64,000 nt of DNA from Rhizomys pruinosus (GCA_009823505.1 VZQC01006589.1:2687409-2751408), one strand, 5' to 3'; positions 20,805 to 31,558 are shown, counted from the stretch's first letter. The notes: generated by a model not told the origin, from the sequence alone. A program made the numbers and translations.

Positions 20805-22364
20805 CTCTGCAAATTGCCTTTCTGACGACATTTGAGATTGTTTACATTTTTTTATTTTTTTATTTATTTATTTCTGGTGTGTATTAATCTTATACTGTCT
20901 GCCTGGCAGGTTTTGTGCACCCGTTGTCGGCGTCCATGCCTCCGGAGGTCAGAAGAGGTGTGTCGGATCCCCTGGAACCACATACAACTAGAGTTCTCCG
21001 GAATTGGAGTTACAGATGGTCTCAGCCGCCTTTTGGGCGCGTGCTGGGGGATCGAACCCGGTTCTGGCGCTCGAACCCGGTTTCCTGGCGCTTCTTAACC
21101 GCCTAGCTAGTCTCTCTAGCCGCCGAGATTGTTGGATGATTGTTAGCCATTTTATTTGTTGTATTCTGTGTTGCAGCTTGATATATGTTTCATGGTATGT
21201 GTGCCATGGCACACGTGGGGAGAGGTGCTGAGGACAGATTTATGGAGGGTTGGTTTTCTCCTCTTCAGCATTTAGTAGTAGTTGTTAGTTAGTTAGTTAG
21301 GTTAGTTCGTTAGTTAGTTTAGAGACAGGCGTCTCCTTGTATAGCCCCAGCTGGCCTGGTTACTCACTCTGTAGGAGCCCAGCGCTAGCCTTTGAAACTC
21401 ACAGAGAAGAGATTCCCACCTGGCCCTCTCCTCCTGCGTACTGGGACTCGAAGGCAATGTACCACCACTCTGCTTTCACCTTTATGCGGGTTCTGGGAAC
21501 TGAACCAGGCTTCCTCCGGGGCTACTAGGCAAGAACCTTTACATGCCAAGCCATCTCAATAAGCGTACATTAGTTTTCACTGCAGAGCATCTGCCTGGTC
21601 CTCTGAAGAGCAGGCCCTTTTCCTTGATTGCTTAACTAAATGCTCCCAGTAGAATACAATCTAGACGCATTACTGTGATCCCATGTACCCTATACCAGTT
21701 TTTCAATTGTCCAGACACTGGTCCTATATCCCAGGGGAAAATTCAATTCTGAGTCTCCAATCTAGAGTCAACATCAGACCCCACAGGTTAAAGGCTCGGT
21801 CCCACAGGATTGCCCCCACTTTAAATGCCAGTGGTGGTGAGTAGTGATTCAGCTGGTCAAGTTGGACTAGAAAAAATAGCCAGGCACACCATCATAACTT
21901 GACAATCGCATGATGGTCCATAGAAACCTTAGATGCTGGAGAGAGAAATAAGCCAGGCATAGAAAGACAAATATTACCATGATCCCGCACAGATGTTGAA
22001 GCTACAAAATCACACCCACAGAGCAGAAACAGAATGAAGATTGCCGAAAGAAGAAGAAGGAAAACACAGAGATATCAGTTAAAGGATTTATTGTTGTTGT
22101 AAAGTTCATTAAAAGAGAGAAGAGAGAAGAGAGAAACAAATTCTGAGGATGTTTTATCGTAAACACCTAGTGACTATGTTAATAACCTTTGACTTACTTA
22201 GCTTGGGCGTGGGCCTTTAATCCCAGCCCTCAGTAGGCCCGAGGCAGGCATGATCTCCTGTGAGTTCAACGGCCAGCCTGATCTACAGAGTGAGTTCCGC
22301 TTGGCAGGCTGGGGCTACAAGGAGACCGTTTTCTCAAAATGACAAAAAAAAAAAAAAAAAAAAA
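20805..22364 (+). repeat. direct repeat copy 2 (indel-rich copy)
   Basis: Same order and content as 19376-20803. Runs such as 21541-21832 and about 21946-22085 are identical to copy 1, while 20869-21535, 21833-21945 and 22086-22345 carry dense one- to several-base indels. It shares the private 20-bp B2 duplication and even the TTAG run (in broken form), so both copies represent one locus. Confidence 0.95.
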
Positions 22365-22420
22365 GGCCAAAAATAAATAAATAAATAAAATTTAAAAATA
22401 AATAAAAAATGCTAAGAGAC
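22365..22420. repeat. A-rich/(AAAT)n tract
   Basis: Tail region following the B1 of copy 2. Confidence 0.85.
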
Positions 22421-22729
22421 CTGATTTTAAATGCTCTCACACAAAATAAATAAGGTAATAAATCAGATAATTAGCTTTATTAATATTTGGCAATACATAC
22501 ACAGACATCAAGCATACATTAAATACAATTTTTATTTGTCTTTATAAGTTAATAAAGCTGACGGGAAGTAGAAGCTCCCATTAATCTTGGGGTGCTGTTT
22601 GTCTACTGGCATTGAATGGCATCTCTGCTTGAGTCCAAGTAACGTAACTGTCTCGGGCTGTGGGGATAGCGCAGCTGTTAAAAGGCTGAGGCTAAGAACC
22701 GCAAAAAACAAAATTAAAGAAATCCCTTG

Positions 22730-22870
22730 GACTGTGGATGTAGCTCAGTTAGTAGAGGGCTTGCCTAGCATGCACAAAGCCCCAGGTTTGATCCTTAGCA
22801 CTGCATAAAAACCAGGTGTGGTAATGTTTGGCTACAATTCCAGCACTTAAGAGGTGCAGGTAGAGGAGGA
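22730..22870 (+). mobile_element. ID/B4-type SINE
   Basis: ACTGTGGATGTAGCTCAGTT...GAGGGCTTGCCTAGCATGCA is an ID head, followed by a B1-like segment (CCAGGTGTGGTAATG...TTCCAGCACTTAAGAGG) and a purine-rich GGAAGA/GAGGAG tail to about 22919. Confidence 0.8.
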
Positions 22871-22974
22871 AGATGATGAGGAGGAGGGGAGGAAGAAGAT
22901 GAGGACAAGGAGGAGGACCTACCCTACTGTACCAATACAGACTTCCTACCTGAAGCTCTAAAACTACTTTTCTC

Positions 22975-23158
22975 AGGGCTGGAGAGATGGCAGAGGACCC
23001 TGGTTCGATTCCCAGCACCCACACAGTAGCTAAAAACCATCTTTAACTCCAGTTCCAGGGGAATATGATGCCCTCTTCTGACTTCCACAACATTGCACGA
23101 CACGGGTGCACCAACTACATGCAGACAGTACACTCATACACATAAAAAAAATAATAAA
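22975..23158 (+). mobile_element. B2 SINE with head deletion
   Basis: GGGCTGGAGAGATGG is joined directly to CAGAGGACCCTGG, deleting the region between the A and B boxes. Followed immediately by a B1; one 15-bp duplication brackets both (22960-22974 and 23355-23369). Confidence 0.92.
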
Positions 23159-23159
23159 A

Positions 23160-23333
23160 AGCCAGGTGTGGTGGCGCATTCCTTTAATCTTAGCACTCAG
23201 GAGGCAGAGGCAGGCAGATCTTTGTGAGTTCAAGGCCAGCCTGGTCTACAGAGTGAGTTCCAGGTCAGCTGGGGCTACAGGGAGACCCTGTCTCGAAAAG
23301 ACCAAATAATAATAATAATAATAATAATAATTA
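23160..23333 (+). mobile_element. B1 SINE in the tail of a B2, with (AAT)n tail
   Basis: GCCAGGTGTGGTGGCGCATT to CTCGAAAAGACC, then eight or nine AAT units. Confidence 0.95.
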
Positions 23334-23369
23334 TTATTTTTAAAAATTAACACAAAAACTACTTTTCTC

Positions 23370-24075
23370 TACCATGTGATTGCTTCCTTCCAGTAGTTTC
23401 TGCCCAGCTCAGGGCAAGCAATGACATGGCAGTCCTCCTTTCTCAGGGTGACTTTCATTAGACTCACAGAACCATATAAGATTTGAGCCAGAAATTTCTG
23501 AGGCAGAATTTACAATTCCCTTGAGCAGCTACCTGCTCACCTCCAGTCAGAGGCTCAACCAGCACTAGGTTCACACGGAAAGAGAGGTAAATGTAAGGAC
23601 CAGTTTGTGAAGCTGAGTGGATCCAAGCCCTTCTCCCAGCTGCCACATGCAGACCCCATTGTGGCTGCAGAGTTCAGGCTTGGGAACCTGGCAGGCCTGG
23701 AGTTAGTTCTTGGCACTGAACTTAGGTATGTGATGCCTCTCGATGTATAATGTGAAGTTACATGTTAGCGAGGCACCCAGAGGAGCTCCCGGAGCAGACA
23801 GCATGCTCGTCAGCAGTAGATTAAAAACAGCTCTCTCAAAATGTCTGGCTCTGGAGACACAGAACTCAAACGTCAAGGATATTCTTGCCTCCAGTCTGCC
23901 AAATCACTACAACAATAGAACCCCCTCTGTAGGAAAGATGCTGTCCTTCAGGCTGTCCTTTTAACTTTTCTCATGACTCAACACTAGTTGCTTCACTATG
24001 GGGTGATTTGATCGGCGTCTGTTGATGCCTCTTTCTTTTCTAAGATGCATATAATATAGACAAGATCTATTTTTA
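23370..24075. other. unique sequence, no gene seen
   Basis: Frames of 60-73 aa on both strands without recognisable features. Confidence 0.55.
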
Positions 24076-24087
24076 AAGTAAAATAGG

Positions 24088-24270
24088 CCTGGCAAGGTGG
24101 CTGAGTGTGTAAAGGCGCTTGATGATCTGAGTTTGATCACCGGGATCCACAGGTAGAAGGAAAGAAGTAACTCCCAAATGTGTCCTCTGACCTTCACACA
24201 TAGGTCATGCATGGCACATGTGCGTTAGCACATGTACGTGTGCACACACACACACACACACACACACCGC
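24088..24270 (+). mobile_element. B3-type SINE ending in (CA)n
   Basis: GGCCTGGCAAGGTGGCTGAG...GATCTGAGTTTGATCACCGG...GTCCTCTGACCTTCACAC followed by a CA run (24241-24268). Confidence 0.8.
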
Positions 24271-24307
24271 ATACCAGGTGAACTTACCTGGTAGTAATTT
24301 GATGGAA

Positions 24308-24535
24308 TAGGGGCTGGAGAGATGGCCTAGCGGTTAAGAGTGCCGACTGCTCTTGCAGAGGACCGGGGTTCGATCCCCAGCACCCAGATGGCGGCTGAGA
24401 ACCATCTATAACTCCAATTCCAGGAGAACTCCAGTTCCAGGGGAATCCAATAGCCTCTTCTGACCTCTGCGGCACATGGGTGCACAAACCTACATGCAGA
24501 CAGTACATTCATACGCATAAAAAATAAAAATTAAA
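24308..24535 (+). mobile_element. young B2 SINE (17-bp duplication form)
   Basis: GGGGCTGGAGAGATGGCCTAG to CATAAAAAATAAAAATTAAA. Followed at once by a B1; TAATTTGATGGAA (24295-24307) and TAATTTGTTGGAA (24732-24744) bracket the pair. Confidence 0.95.
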
Positions 24536-24731
24536 GCCAAGCATGGTGGCACACGCCTTTAATCCTAGCACTCAGGAGGCAGAGGCAGGTGGATCTTTGT
24601 GAGTTCAAATCCAGCCTGGTCTACAGAGTGAGTTCCAGGACAGCTGGGGCTACAGGGAGACCCTGTCTCAAAAAGACCAAAAAATAATAATAAAATAAAA
24701 TAATAAAAATTTTTTAAATTAAAATTAAAAT
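24536..24731 (+). mobile_element. B1 SINE in the tail of a B2
   Basis: GCCAAGCATGGTGGCACACG to CTCAAAAAGACC with a long A/T-rich tail. Confidence 0.95.
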
Positions 24732-24794
24732 TAATTTGTTGGAAAAGTGGCAACATTTTACTTTTAAATTTTTGTTACATTTTTATTTACTTAG

Positions 24795-25115
24795 TTATTT
24801 GCATGCATGGGTGTGTGTGCTCACACTCACACAGAAGTGTACACGTGTGTGCAGATGCACATGTGTCAACCTCGGGTGTCGTTTCCTCAGTGCCCACTTT
24901 GGTATTCTTTGCTTTGCTTCACTTCGCTTTGTGACAGAGTCTCTCCTTGGCTGGTCAGTGAGCACCAGGGATCCATGTGCCTCAACTTCCCTGAGCTGCC
25001 TCACTTACAAGCACTCAGCACCACCCCCTACATTGTTACCCGGTTCTGGTAGCAAAGCAGCCCCTCCTGTTTACACAGAAGCACTTGGCCAACTGAGCAA
25101 CTACCCTGCCTCCTG
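24795..25115 (-). mobile_element. composite B1/tRNA SINE (B4/RSINE1 type), antisense
   Basis: GCACATGTGTCAACCTCGGG, TTTGTGACAGAGTCTCTCCT, then a tRNA-like end (AGAAGCACTTGGCCAACTGA). Confidence 0.55.
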
Positions 25116-26130
25116 ATTTTTTTTTTTTCTTCCTTGGTCTTCTTTTCTCATTGAAAGCAATGTTTCCCAGTTTGAGTCATTTGGTCCCACAGAACCTTGG
25201 CAGTAACTGCAGGTATTTTGATTGTCACAGCCAGGGAGGTGGTGCTCTTGGCCTTCAGCGTCTAGAGGCCAGGAAGCTGCTAACCCAACCTTCACACATA
25301 GGACAGCTCCCCAGACCAAAGCACTCTGGCTACACGTGTTCACAGAGCTCAAGTTGAGACACAAGGCTTGTCAGAATCCAGAAACTTTGTGGGATTTGGT
25401 AGCTTGACAGCTGCATTCCCTAGACAAGCACCTCCTACCACATTCCCTTGGTTCCTTCCCTTCTCTCTGGCTCTGACAAACAGCTCCTTCAAAATAGCAA
25501 CATGCAAAGCGTGTATCTTCAACAAGAAATTCAGAGTTAAGATTTTTAAAATTCGAGGCTGGCACTCTGCTGTTAAAAAAAGACAAATTCTGAAGGTGCC
25601 AGGGTGTGAGTTGGAGACGATGTGTTAAGCCAAAGTTTTCAACTCCAACCTTGCAACTTTTGGCTTTTGTGGGCTTAGGTCAGACTCTGCTCTTCTGGGG
25701 TAGCTGCTCTGTGGTTTCCTTCAGAGTTCTATAGAACTTGAACATGAAGAAACAAACATTGGCAATAGTCAAAGCAGGCCTCAAGAGATGGAGGCATGAG
25801 CTATTTACTCATGTTTAAATAGTTCTTTGATAAAAATCAGTGGTATGCAGTACGTAATATTCTAGAAGCTTCTTCACCCTTGAAATACAACTATTGTTTA
25901 GATAACTTATCTGTTCAACAAATCCATTTCGAATTCACTTCAGAGGCTTATACTTGTAAGAGATAAGATGGCACAGTTGAAAGCACAGTAGCAAGAGATG
26001 AAAGAAAAATGGGTCTCCACCCCATCTCTCCTGTGACTATTTCCAATAAGTTCCCTGATTCCCCTGAGTCACCTCCTCCTTTTTGAAAAGTAATTTCTAC
26101 CTGATGAACAGATATTGCATATAAAATATC
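25116..26130. other. unique sequence, no gene seen
   Basis: About 1 kb without recognised repeats. Several overlapping 61-87-aa frames exist on both strands; none shows a domain. Confidence 0.6.
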
Positions 26131-26137
26131 AATCAGG

Positions 26138-26419
26138 GGGGCCAGGGAGATGGCTCAGTCAGTAAAGAGCTTACCACACAAGCAGGAGGACCTGAGTTTG
26201 AATCTCAGATCCCATGTGAAAAAGCAGGACCTGGTGGCACATGCATACTTGTCACCCCAAGATAGGCAAGGTCAGCCAGCCCTAGCCTAATGGCAAGTTT
26301 CAAGGGAGTAAAAGTCCCTATTTCAAAGAACAATTGGAGAGTGTCCTGAGGAACAACACTTGAGATTGACCTCTAATCTCCACAACCACAGGCACAGGCA
26401 CAGGAACAGGCACACACAG

Positions 26420-26460
<41 letters not shown>
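26138..26460 (+). mobile_element. composite B3/B4-type SINE ending in (CA)n
   Basis: GGCCAGGGAGATGGCTCAGT head, ACCTGGTGGCACATGCATAC B1-like middle, a TTGACCTCTAATCTCCACAA end, then CA repeats (26401-26458). Confidence 0.75.
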
Positions 26461-26515
26461 GTGAAATACCAATCAGAATTCTGGTACATAGGGGCCTTTA
26501 ATAAATATTAATCCC

Positions 26516-26680
26516 AGCCGGGCGTGGTGGCGCACGCCTTTAGTCCTAGCACTTGGGAGGCAGAGGCAGGCAGATCTTTGTGAGTTCAAGGCCAGCCTGG
26601 TCTACAGAGCGAGTTCCAGGACAGCTGGGGCTACAGGGAGACCCTGTCTCAAAAAAGACCAAAAAATATATATATATATA
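26516..26680 (+). mobile_element. young B1 SINE with (TA)n tail
   Basis: GCCGGGCGTGGTGGCGCACG consensus head; flanked by TATTAATCCC at 26506-26515 and 26681-26690. Confidence 0.96.
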
Positions 26681-26705
26681 TATTAATCCCCTTTTAGAGA
26701 TTAGC

Positions 26706-26915
26706 GGCTCCAGACAGCTAAGGATGTAGCACAAGTCCCTGCGTTCAACCACCATATTAAGACCAACCATGGTGGTCTTCTCTATAATTCCAACCTGTGG
26801 GAGGTGGAGACAAGAGGATCACAAATTCAAGATCATTCTCAGTGACGTAAGGATTTACATACATAGCCCTAGGACAGCTTGGGCTGTCTAAAAATTAATG
26901 AATGAATGAATGAAT
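26706..26915 (+). mobile_element. B4-type SINE (ID plus B1) with (GAAT)n tail
   Basis: GGATGTAGCACAAGTCCCTGC...ACCATGGTGGTCTTCTC...GGACAGCTTGGGCTGTC, tail GAATGAATGAATG. Confidence 0.65.
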
Positions 26916-26927
26916 GAAGCAAAGTCT

Positions 26928-26967
<40 letters not shown>

Positions 26968-27078
26968 GTTGTCCTGGAACTCACTATGTAGACCAGGCTG
27001 GCCTTGAACTCACAGAGATCCACCTGCCTCTGCCTCCTGAGTGCTCACATTAAAGGTGTGTGCCACCACGCTCCGGTG
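26928..27078 (-). mobile_element. B1 SINE, antisense, with a 35-bp poly-T
   Basis: Poly-T then GTTGTCCTGGAACTCACTAT to GTGTGCCACCACGC; the tail has replaced the GAGACAGGGTCTCCCTG part. GCAAAGTCTCTC / GTGCAGTCTCTT flank it. Confidence 0.92.
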
Positions 27079-27094
27079 CAGTCTCTTTCTTTAA

Positions 27095-27820
27095 TTATGG
27101 GGTCAAACTACACGCATAGGAAAAGAAAAACTAAGAAACTGGAATCCACGAATGGAAGGGTTCAAAGGGATTGGAAAAGAGTCCGCCACTCACGATGAGT
27201 TCCCCGAAAGCAGAAACAACCGGCTGAGTGTATATTCCTAGGAAGGCAGGCGTGGGCTTACGCAGGTAGAAAAGCAGGCGCATATGCAGGGGCCATCCAG
27301 TTGTAATCATCAGCTGGGCTATGACACACAAATGTGATCAGAAATGGACCTGGGAAAGTAGCCAGCCTACACTGGTCAGATCTTAGCAGGCCTATGTTGC
27401 ACAGGCATCACCACGAAGTTCAATGGAACACATTACCAGTTACTTATCATCAACGCCTGCGGTCCTGCCTGGGTCCTCCTAGGCCAGCCTTGCAGAACAG
27501 CTTCCACCATACAGGCTGTGGGTTGAGCTCAGATTGAGCTCTTTCACGAATAAGAATTCTAGTCCAAGGTTAAAGGGGGCAGCAGGAATCCAGGGTCTAT
27601 TCTCATAAAAGATCCAACCCAATCCCTACAAATTACATGCAAGACCTTTGTGCCCAGAGTAACTACTCATATTTCAACTCTAGAACACATCATGCTGTGG
27701 TAAAGCATGTAGGCAAGCATAGTGAATGCAAGGTACAGGCACAGACGCATAAGTCTATCACTGGGAGGGAGGGGGAGGATGGACAGCCGAGACCAGTTGA
27801 AGGCCACTGTAAAAAATGTT
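27095..27820. other. unique sequence, no gene seen
   Basis: No recognised repeat; short frames only. Confidence 0.55.
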
Positions 27821-28026
27821 ATTTATCTTTATTTTATGTGTAGTGATGTTTTACCTACATGTATGTAAGTGCTCCACATGCATGCAGTGCCTACAAAATC
27901 CAGACAGAGGCATTGGATTCTGGCATTGAAGTTACTAACAGTTGCTCGCTGATGTGTGGGTGCTGGGAACAGAACCCAGGTCCCCTGCGAGATCAGAAAG
28001 TGTTCTTCACTACTGAGCCATCTCTT
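27821..28026 (-). mobile_element. older B2 SINE, antisense, interrupted by a younger B2
   Basis: TTTATTTTATGTGTAGTGATG to CACTACTGAGCCATCTC; the target TGAGCCATCT is repeated after the inserted element (28266-28280). Confidence 0.85.
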
Positions 28027-28265
28027 TTTTTTAATTTTTTTTTTTTGTATGTGTATGAATGTACTGTCTGCGTGTAGGTTTGTGCACCCGTGTCGTGCAA
28101 TGCCGCGGAGGTCAGAAGAGGGTCTCGGATTCCCCTGGAACTGGAGTTCTCCTGGAATTGGAGTTACAGATGGTTCTTAGCCACCATGTGGGTGCTGGGG
28201 ATCGAACCCAGGTCCTCTGCAAGAGCAGTCAGTGCTCTTATCCGCTAGGCTATCTCTCCAGCCCC
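28027..28265 (-). mobile_element. young B2 SINE, antisense (17-bp duplication form), nested
   Basis: GTATGTGTATGAATGTACTG to GCTATCTCTCCAGCCCC, sitting in the head of an older B2. Confidence 0.95.
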
Positions 28266-28341
28266 TGCTGAGCCATCTTTTAGGCTCCTAAATGAAGATT
28301 ATTTAAGGGAAGATCTTAAATATAGAAGTGGCCAATTGGTT

Positions 28342-28380
28342 AAAAAAAATGCATTGCCAAAAAAAAAAAAATGCATTGCC
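28342..28380. repeat. ATGCATTGCC direct repeat around a poly-A
   Basis: The same A-rich/ATGCATTGCC string occurs at 28342-28358 and at about 28364-28380 with only A residues between. Confidence 0.9.
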
Positions 28381-28669
28381 ATAGGAAATATTTGGCAGGG
28401 AGTGGTATGTTCTGAGCAATAGCAATGTGAGGAATAGGTTAGAGCAAAGATGCCAGAGGGATCAGAAAACACTTCTGGGGCTGGAAGGAAGGAGCTGCAA
28501 TTTCAGAGGAGGCTTTGAAACAAGAGATGAGAGGAAATTAGAAAGAGTGAGAACACAGACCTTAAAGAGGGTGTTCAGTGCTAGTTGGGTGAGCCATCCA
28601 GTAAGTCCCTGAAACAGGGAAGCTTGGGTCTCATAGCCTAGCATGACAAAGCTATCCATCACAACACAT

Positions 28670-28875
28670 TTATTTTATTGAGTACATATTATGTGGCAGG
28701 GGTGGAACTTTTCCCCAAAATTTTCACAAGGAAGACAGATTTGGGTTTTATTTTATCTCTGTCCTAAAGATAAGACAACAGGTTGAGAAACTTGCCCAAG
28801 GTCACGTAGCCAGAAAGCAGTAAAGTCAGAAGATTCCAATGGTTTTCTTCAGAATCCACACTACACTGACTGATG
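28670..28875 (-). mobile_element. MIR SINE, antisense
   Basis: GAAACTTGCCCAAGGTCACG-TAGCCAGAAAG is the MIR core (sense GTGACCTTGGGCAAGTT). Ancient mammalian element. Confidence 0.85.
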
Positions 28876-28879
28876 TTCA

Positions 28880-29316
28880 GTTCTTTCCTCATTCCCTACC
28901 CTAGTGTAAGACAAAAAATGTTCAGATTTCATATTATATTTCACTACAGTCAAGCTATTTATTGGCACCCAATAAAATTGTCCTGGTAGAGAGAATATTT
29001 TGTAGCATAGTTTTTCTAGATTGGAAAATGTAAGATAACATAATTAATGTTCTGGACAACCAAAATAGCCATGTTTTATCTATGAGTCACACCTGCAATT
29101 ATTTTGTAGAAAGCTTTTAATAGCTTTAATAATTGGGTTGCTGCAATTAATCACTCATATTTCCTTCTGCTCCCTAACCTAACCACATCTTGGGAGAGGG
29201 GAGGGGAAGAAAGAGAGGGTCCCAGGAAGTGAACACAAGCAAACTGTGTGGTACAAGTGTCATGATGGAACCCACTCTTTGTGATATGTGCTAATAATAA
29301 AAGTAATATTTTTTAG
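28880..29316. other. unique AT-rich sequence, no gene seen
   Basis: No recognisable repeat or frame. Confidence 0.55.
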
Positions 29317-29330
29317 AAAATAAAGACTTG

Positions 29331-29477
29331 TATCTGAGTGTGGTGGCACACACTTTTAATGCCAGGACTTGGAAGGTAGAGGCAGGTAGATCTCTGTGAG
29401 ATAGAGGCTAGCCTGGTCTACACAGCAAATTCCAGGCCAATTGGAGCTACAGGAAGATCCTGTCTCAAAAAACAAGC
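29331..29477 (+). mobile_element. B1 SINE (first of a tandem pair)
   Basis: GAGTGTGGTGGCACACACTT to CTCAAAAAACAAG. The ATAAAGACTTG duplication at 29320-29330 and 29636-29646 brackets both B1 copies. Confidence 0.9.
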
Positions 29478-29635
29478 AGCCGGGCATGGTGGTGCTTGCA
29501 TTTAATCCTAGCACTCAGGAGGCAGAGGCAGGTGGATCTTTGTGAGTTCAAGGCCAGCCTAGTCTACAGAGCAAGTTCCAAGCCAGCTGGGGCTACAGGG
29601 AGACCCTGTCTCGGGGGAAAAAAAAAAAAAAAAAG
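29478..29635 (+). mobile_element. B1 SINE (second of a tandem pair)
   Basis: CAGCCGGGCATGGTGGTGCT to GTCTCGGGGG plus a poly-A tail; inserted in or next to the tail of the preceding B1. Confidence 0.95.
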
Positions 29636-29646
29636 ATAAAGACTTG

Positions 29647-30480
29647 AGGTTTCTGATAGAAATACGTACCACTGAAATATAAAAGCTGTCTCAATACTGA
29701 ACAGATGTCACTGGACTGGGCAGATGCCACATACTTTAAGGCTCTTCTCCCTGACCTGGAAGGAGGGTAGCTATTCATTGAGTACTTAAAGCTTTCACCT
29801 CTTATTATCCCTGGGTTATTGGGTTATTAGTGTCCTCTCCATAGTCACATTCTATAGTCTGGGGATTTGTTCTTTAGACATTGAAAGGCTTTCTGAGTCT
29901 ATATCCCAGTCACTGGAACCACAATGGTTTTAACTCTTCCCATTTCTCTTCAAATATTTAGCTAATCTTTGAATAACACTGACTTTCTGCATGAAGCAAT
30001 AGCCATAGAAAAAGGAAAGCAAGGTTCTACTGGCTGGGTATCCAAAGAGAGCATTCTGGTTTCTTTTGCAAAAGGGAAGGAACATAAGGCCTTGGGAAAG
30101 TTTGGAAAGAGGGTCTTCTGGATACAACAAAGAAGGGTTTTCTCCCAGCTCAGGTAAAAAGAGGTAAGTGGCAGGTCTCCCAGACTGCTCTAGAAAGGAA
30201 GAATACAAAGCTCCATTTCTTTTCTTTCTCATGATTCTGTAAATGTTTCCTGGTGTCCTCTTTGAGGAAGAAGCAAGCCTGGTGCCATCTTAAGGAGGTC
30301 AGCATTACCAGAGGTCAGTCATAGTCCAGCGGTCAGCCCTGGGCTGGTGGCACAGTAGACAGCATGGCATATTCCACATCACAATTATTTCCAAAGCAAG
30401 TTTTCATTGTTATGTTATTTTTCTAATAATTATTTGCTTAAAATGGGCCATTTTAAAATTTTTATTAAGGCTAAGATTGG
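29647..30480. other. unique sequence, no gene seen
   Basis: Contains a 100-aa minus-strand frame (29930-30232) without a recognised domain. Confidence 0.55.
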
Positions 30481-30503
30481 AAAAGAGGTAGATAGCTGAT
30501 GGT

Positions 30504-30563
30504 TGGATAGATAGATAGATACATAGATAGATAGATAGATAGATGATAGATAAGTAGATAGAT

Positions 30564-30606
<43 letters not shown>

Positions 30607-30607
30607 G
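30504..30607. repeat. (GATA)n microsatellite
   Basis: Interrupted GATA/GATG tetranucleotides, with the longest pure run at 30563-30606. Confidence 0.97.
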
Positions 30608-30647
30608 ATAATAATCCAACCTTGTGGTTTCTAGAGGTGATTGGAGG

Positions 30648-30796
30648 GGGGGATATTTTTGAGACAGAGTCTCCCTTTTAGTCCCAGCTGGCCTGGAACT
30701 CATTCTGTAGACCAGGCTAGCCTTGAACTCACAGAGATCTGCCTGCTTCTGCCTCCTGAGTGCTGGGATTAAAGGTGTCTGCCACCATGCCCGGCT
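30648..30796 (-). mobile_element. B1 SINE, antisense
   Basis: TTTTTGAGACAGAGTCTCCC to GCCACCATGCCCGGCTC; flanked by GAGGTGATT at both sides. Confidence 0.94.
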
Positions 30797-30925
30797 CTTG
30801 AGGTGATTTTATTGAGGTTCCCAGTAAGTCAATGAGAAAAAAAAACATGGTTCAGATTTCACCATAAATGACTCAGAAAAAGCACCCAGAACAATATATA
30901 AATTTAGCATGTGAAAGCATTAGCT

Positions 30926-31156
30926 GGAGAGGTAGTACCACTAGTGGGTAAAGCACTTTCTTCACAAGCCTGATGACCTAAATTTGGATCCTCAGAATCC
31001 ACATACAAGTCAGAGGCAGTATCACAAACTGTAATTCCTAGTGCTCCCCTACCAGGAGATGGGGGCTAAGAAAAGGGACTCACCAGAAACTCTGAGGCTA
31101 GGAGCCTGGTGTACCTCGCAGTGAAAGAGAGACTCTGCCTCAAGGTGGAAGGCAGG
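30926..31156 (+). mobile_element. composite B4-type SINE, part 1
   Basis: AGCTGGAGAGGTAGTACCAC...GAAAGAGAGACTCTGCCTCAAG; interrupted by the dispersed repeat that follows and resuming at 31560. Confidence 0.65.
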
Positions 31157-31558
31157 TGTGATGGTTAGCCTTTAATTGTCGACTTGACACAATTTAGAAT
31201 CACCTGGGAAAAGAATCTCAATGAGGGACTGTCTATATTAGGTTGGCCTGTGGGCATGTGCGTGGGGGGTTGTCTTGGTTACCTGGTGTGGGAGGACCCA
31301 GCACAATGTGGGCAGCACCATTCCCTAGGCAGGGCATCCTGAACTGAGCGCAGTCCATCAAGCTGTGCATGCACACATTTGTTTCTCTCGGCTCTTGACT
31401 GTGGATGTGATGTTGACTAGTTGTCTGGCGCTCCTGCCTTGACTTCCCCACAGTGATGGACTATGAACTGGAATTGTAAGCTGAAATAAACCTTCTCCCC
31501 TAAAAAAAAAATGTTGCTTTTTGGCAGGATATTTTATCATGGCAATGGAAATGAAACA
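31157..31558 (+). mobile_element. rodent dispersed repeat (unassigned; possibly hAT/RMER type)
   Basis: Starts TGATGGTTAGCC...TCGACTTGACACAATT, contains GGTTGGCCTGTGGGCATGTG and GCAGCACCATTCCCTAGGCA, and ends GCTGAAATAAACCTTC...GGCAATGGAAATGAAAC. A homologous copy lies at 36843-37222 in the same orientation. The family is common in rodents by memory; its formal name is not certain. Confidence 0.7.

Noticed and set aside
30504..30607. CRISPR-like or regulatory repeat array
   Set aside because: Simple GATA tetranucleotide run in a mammalian genome; no spacers.
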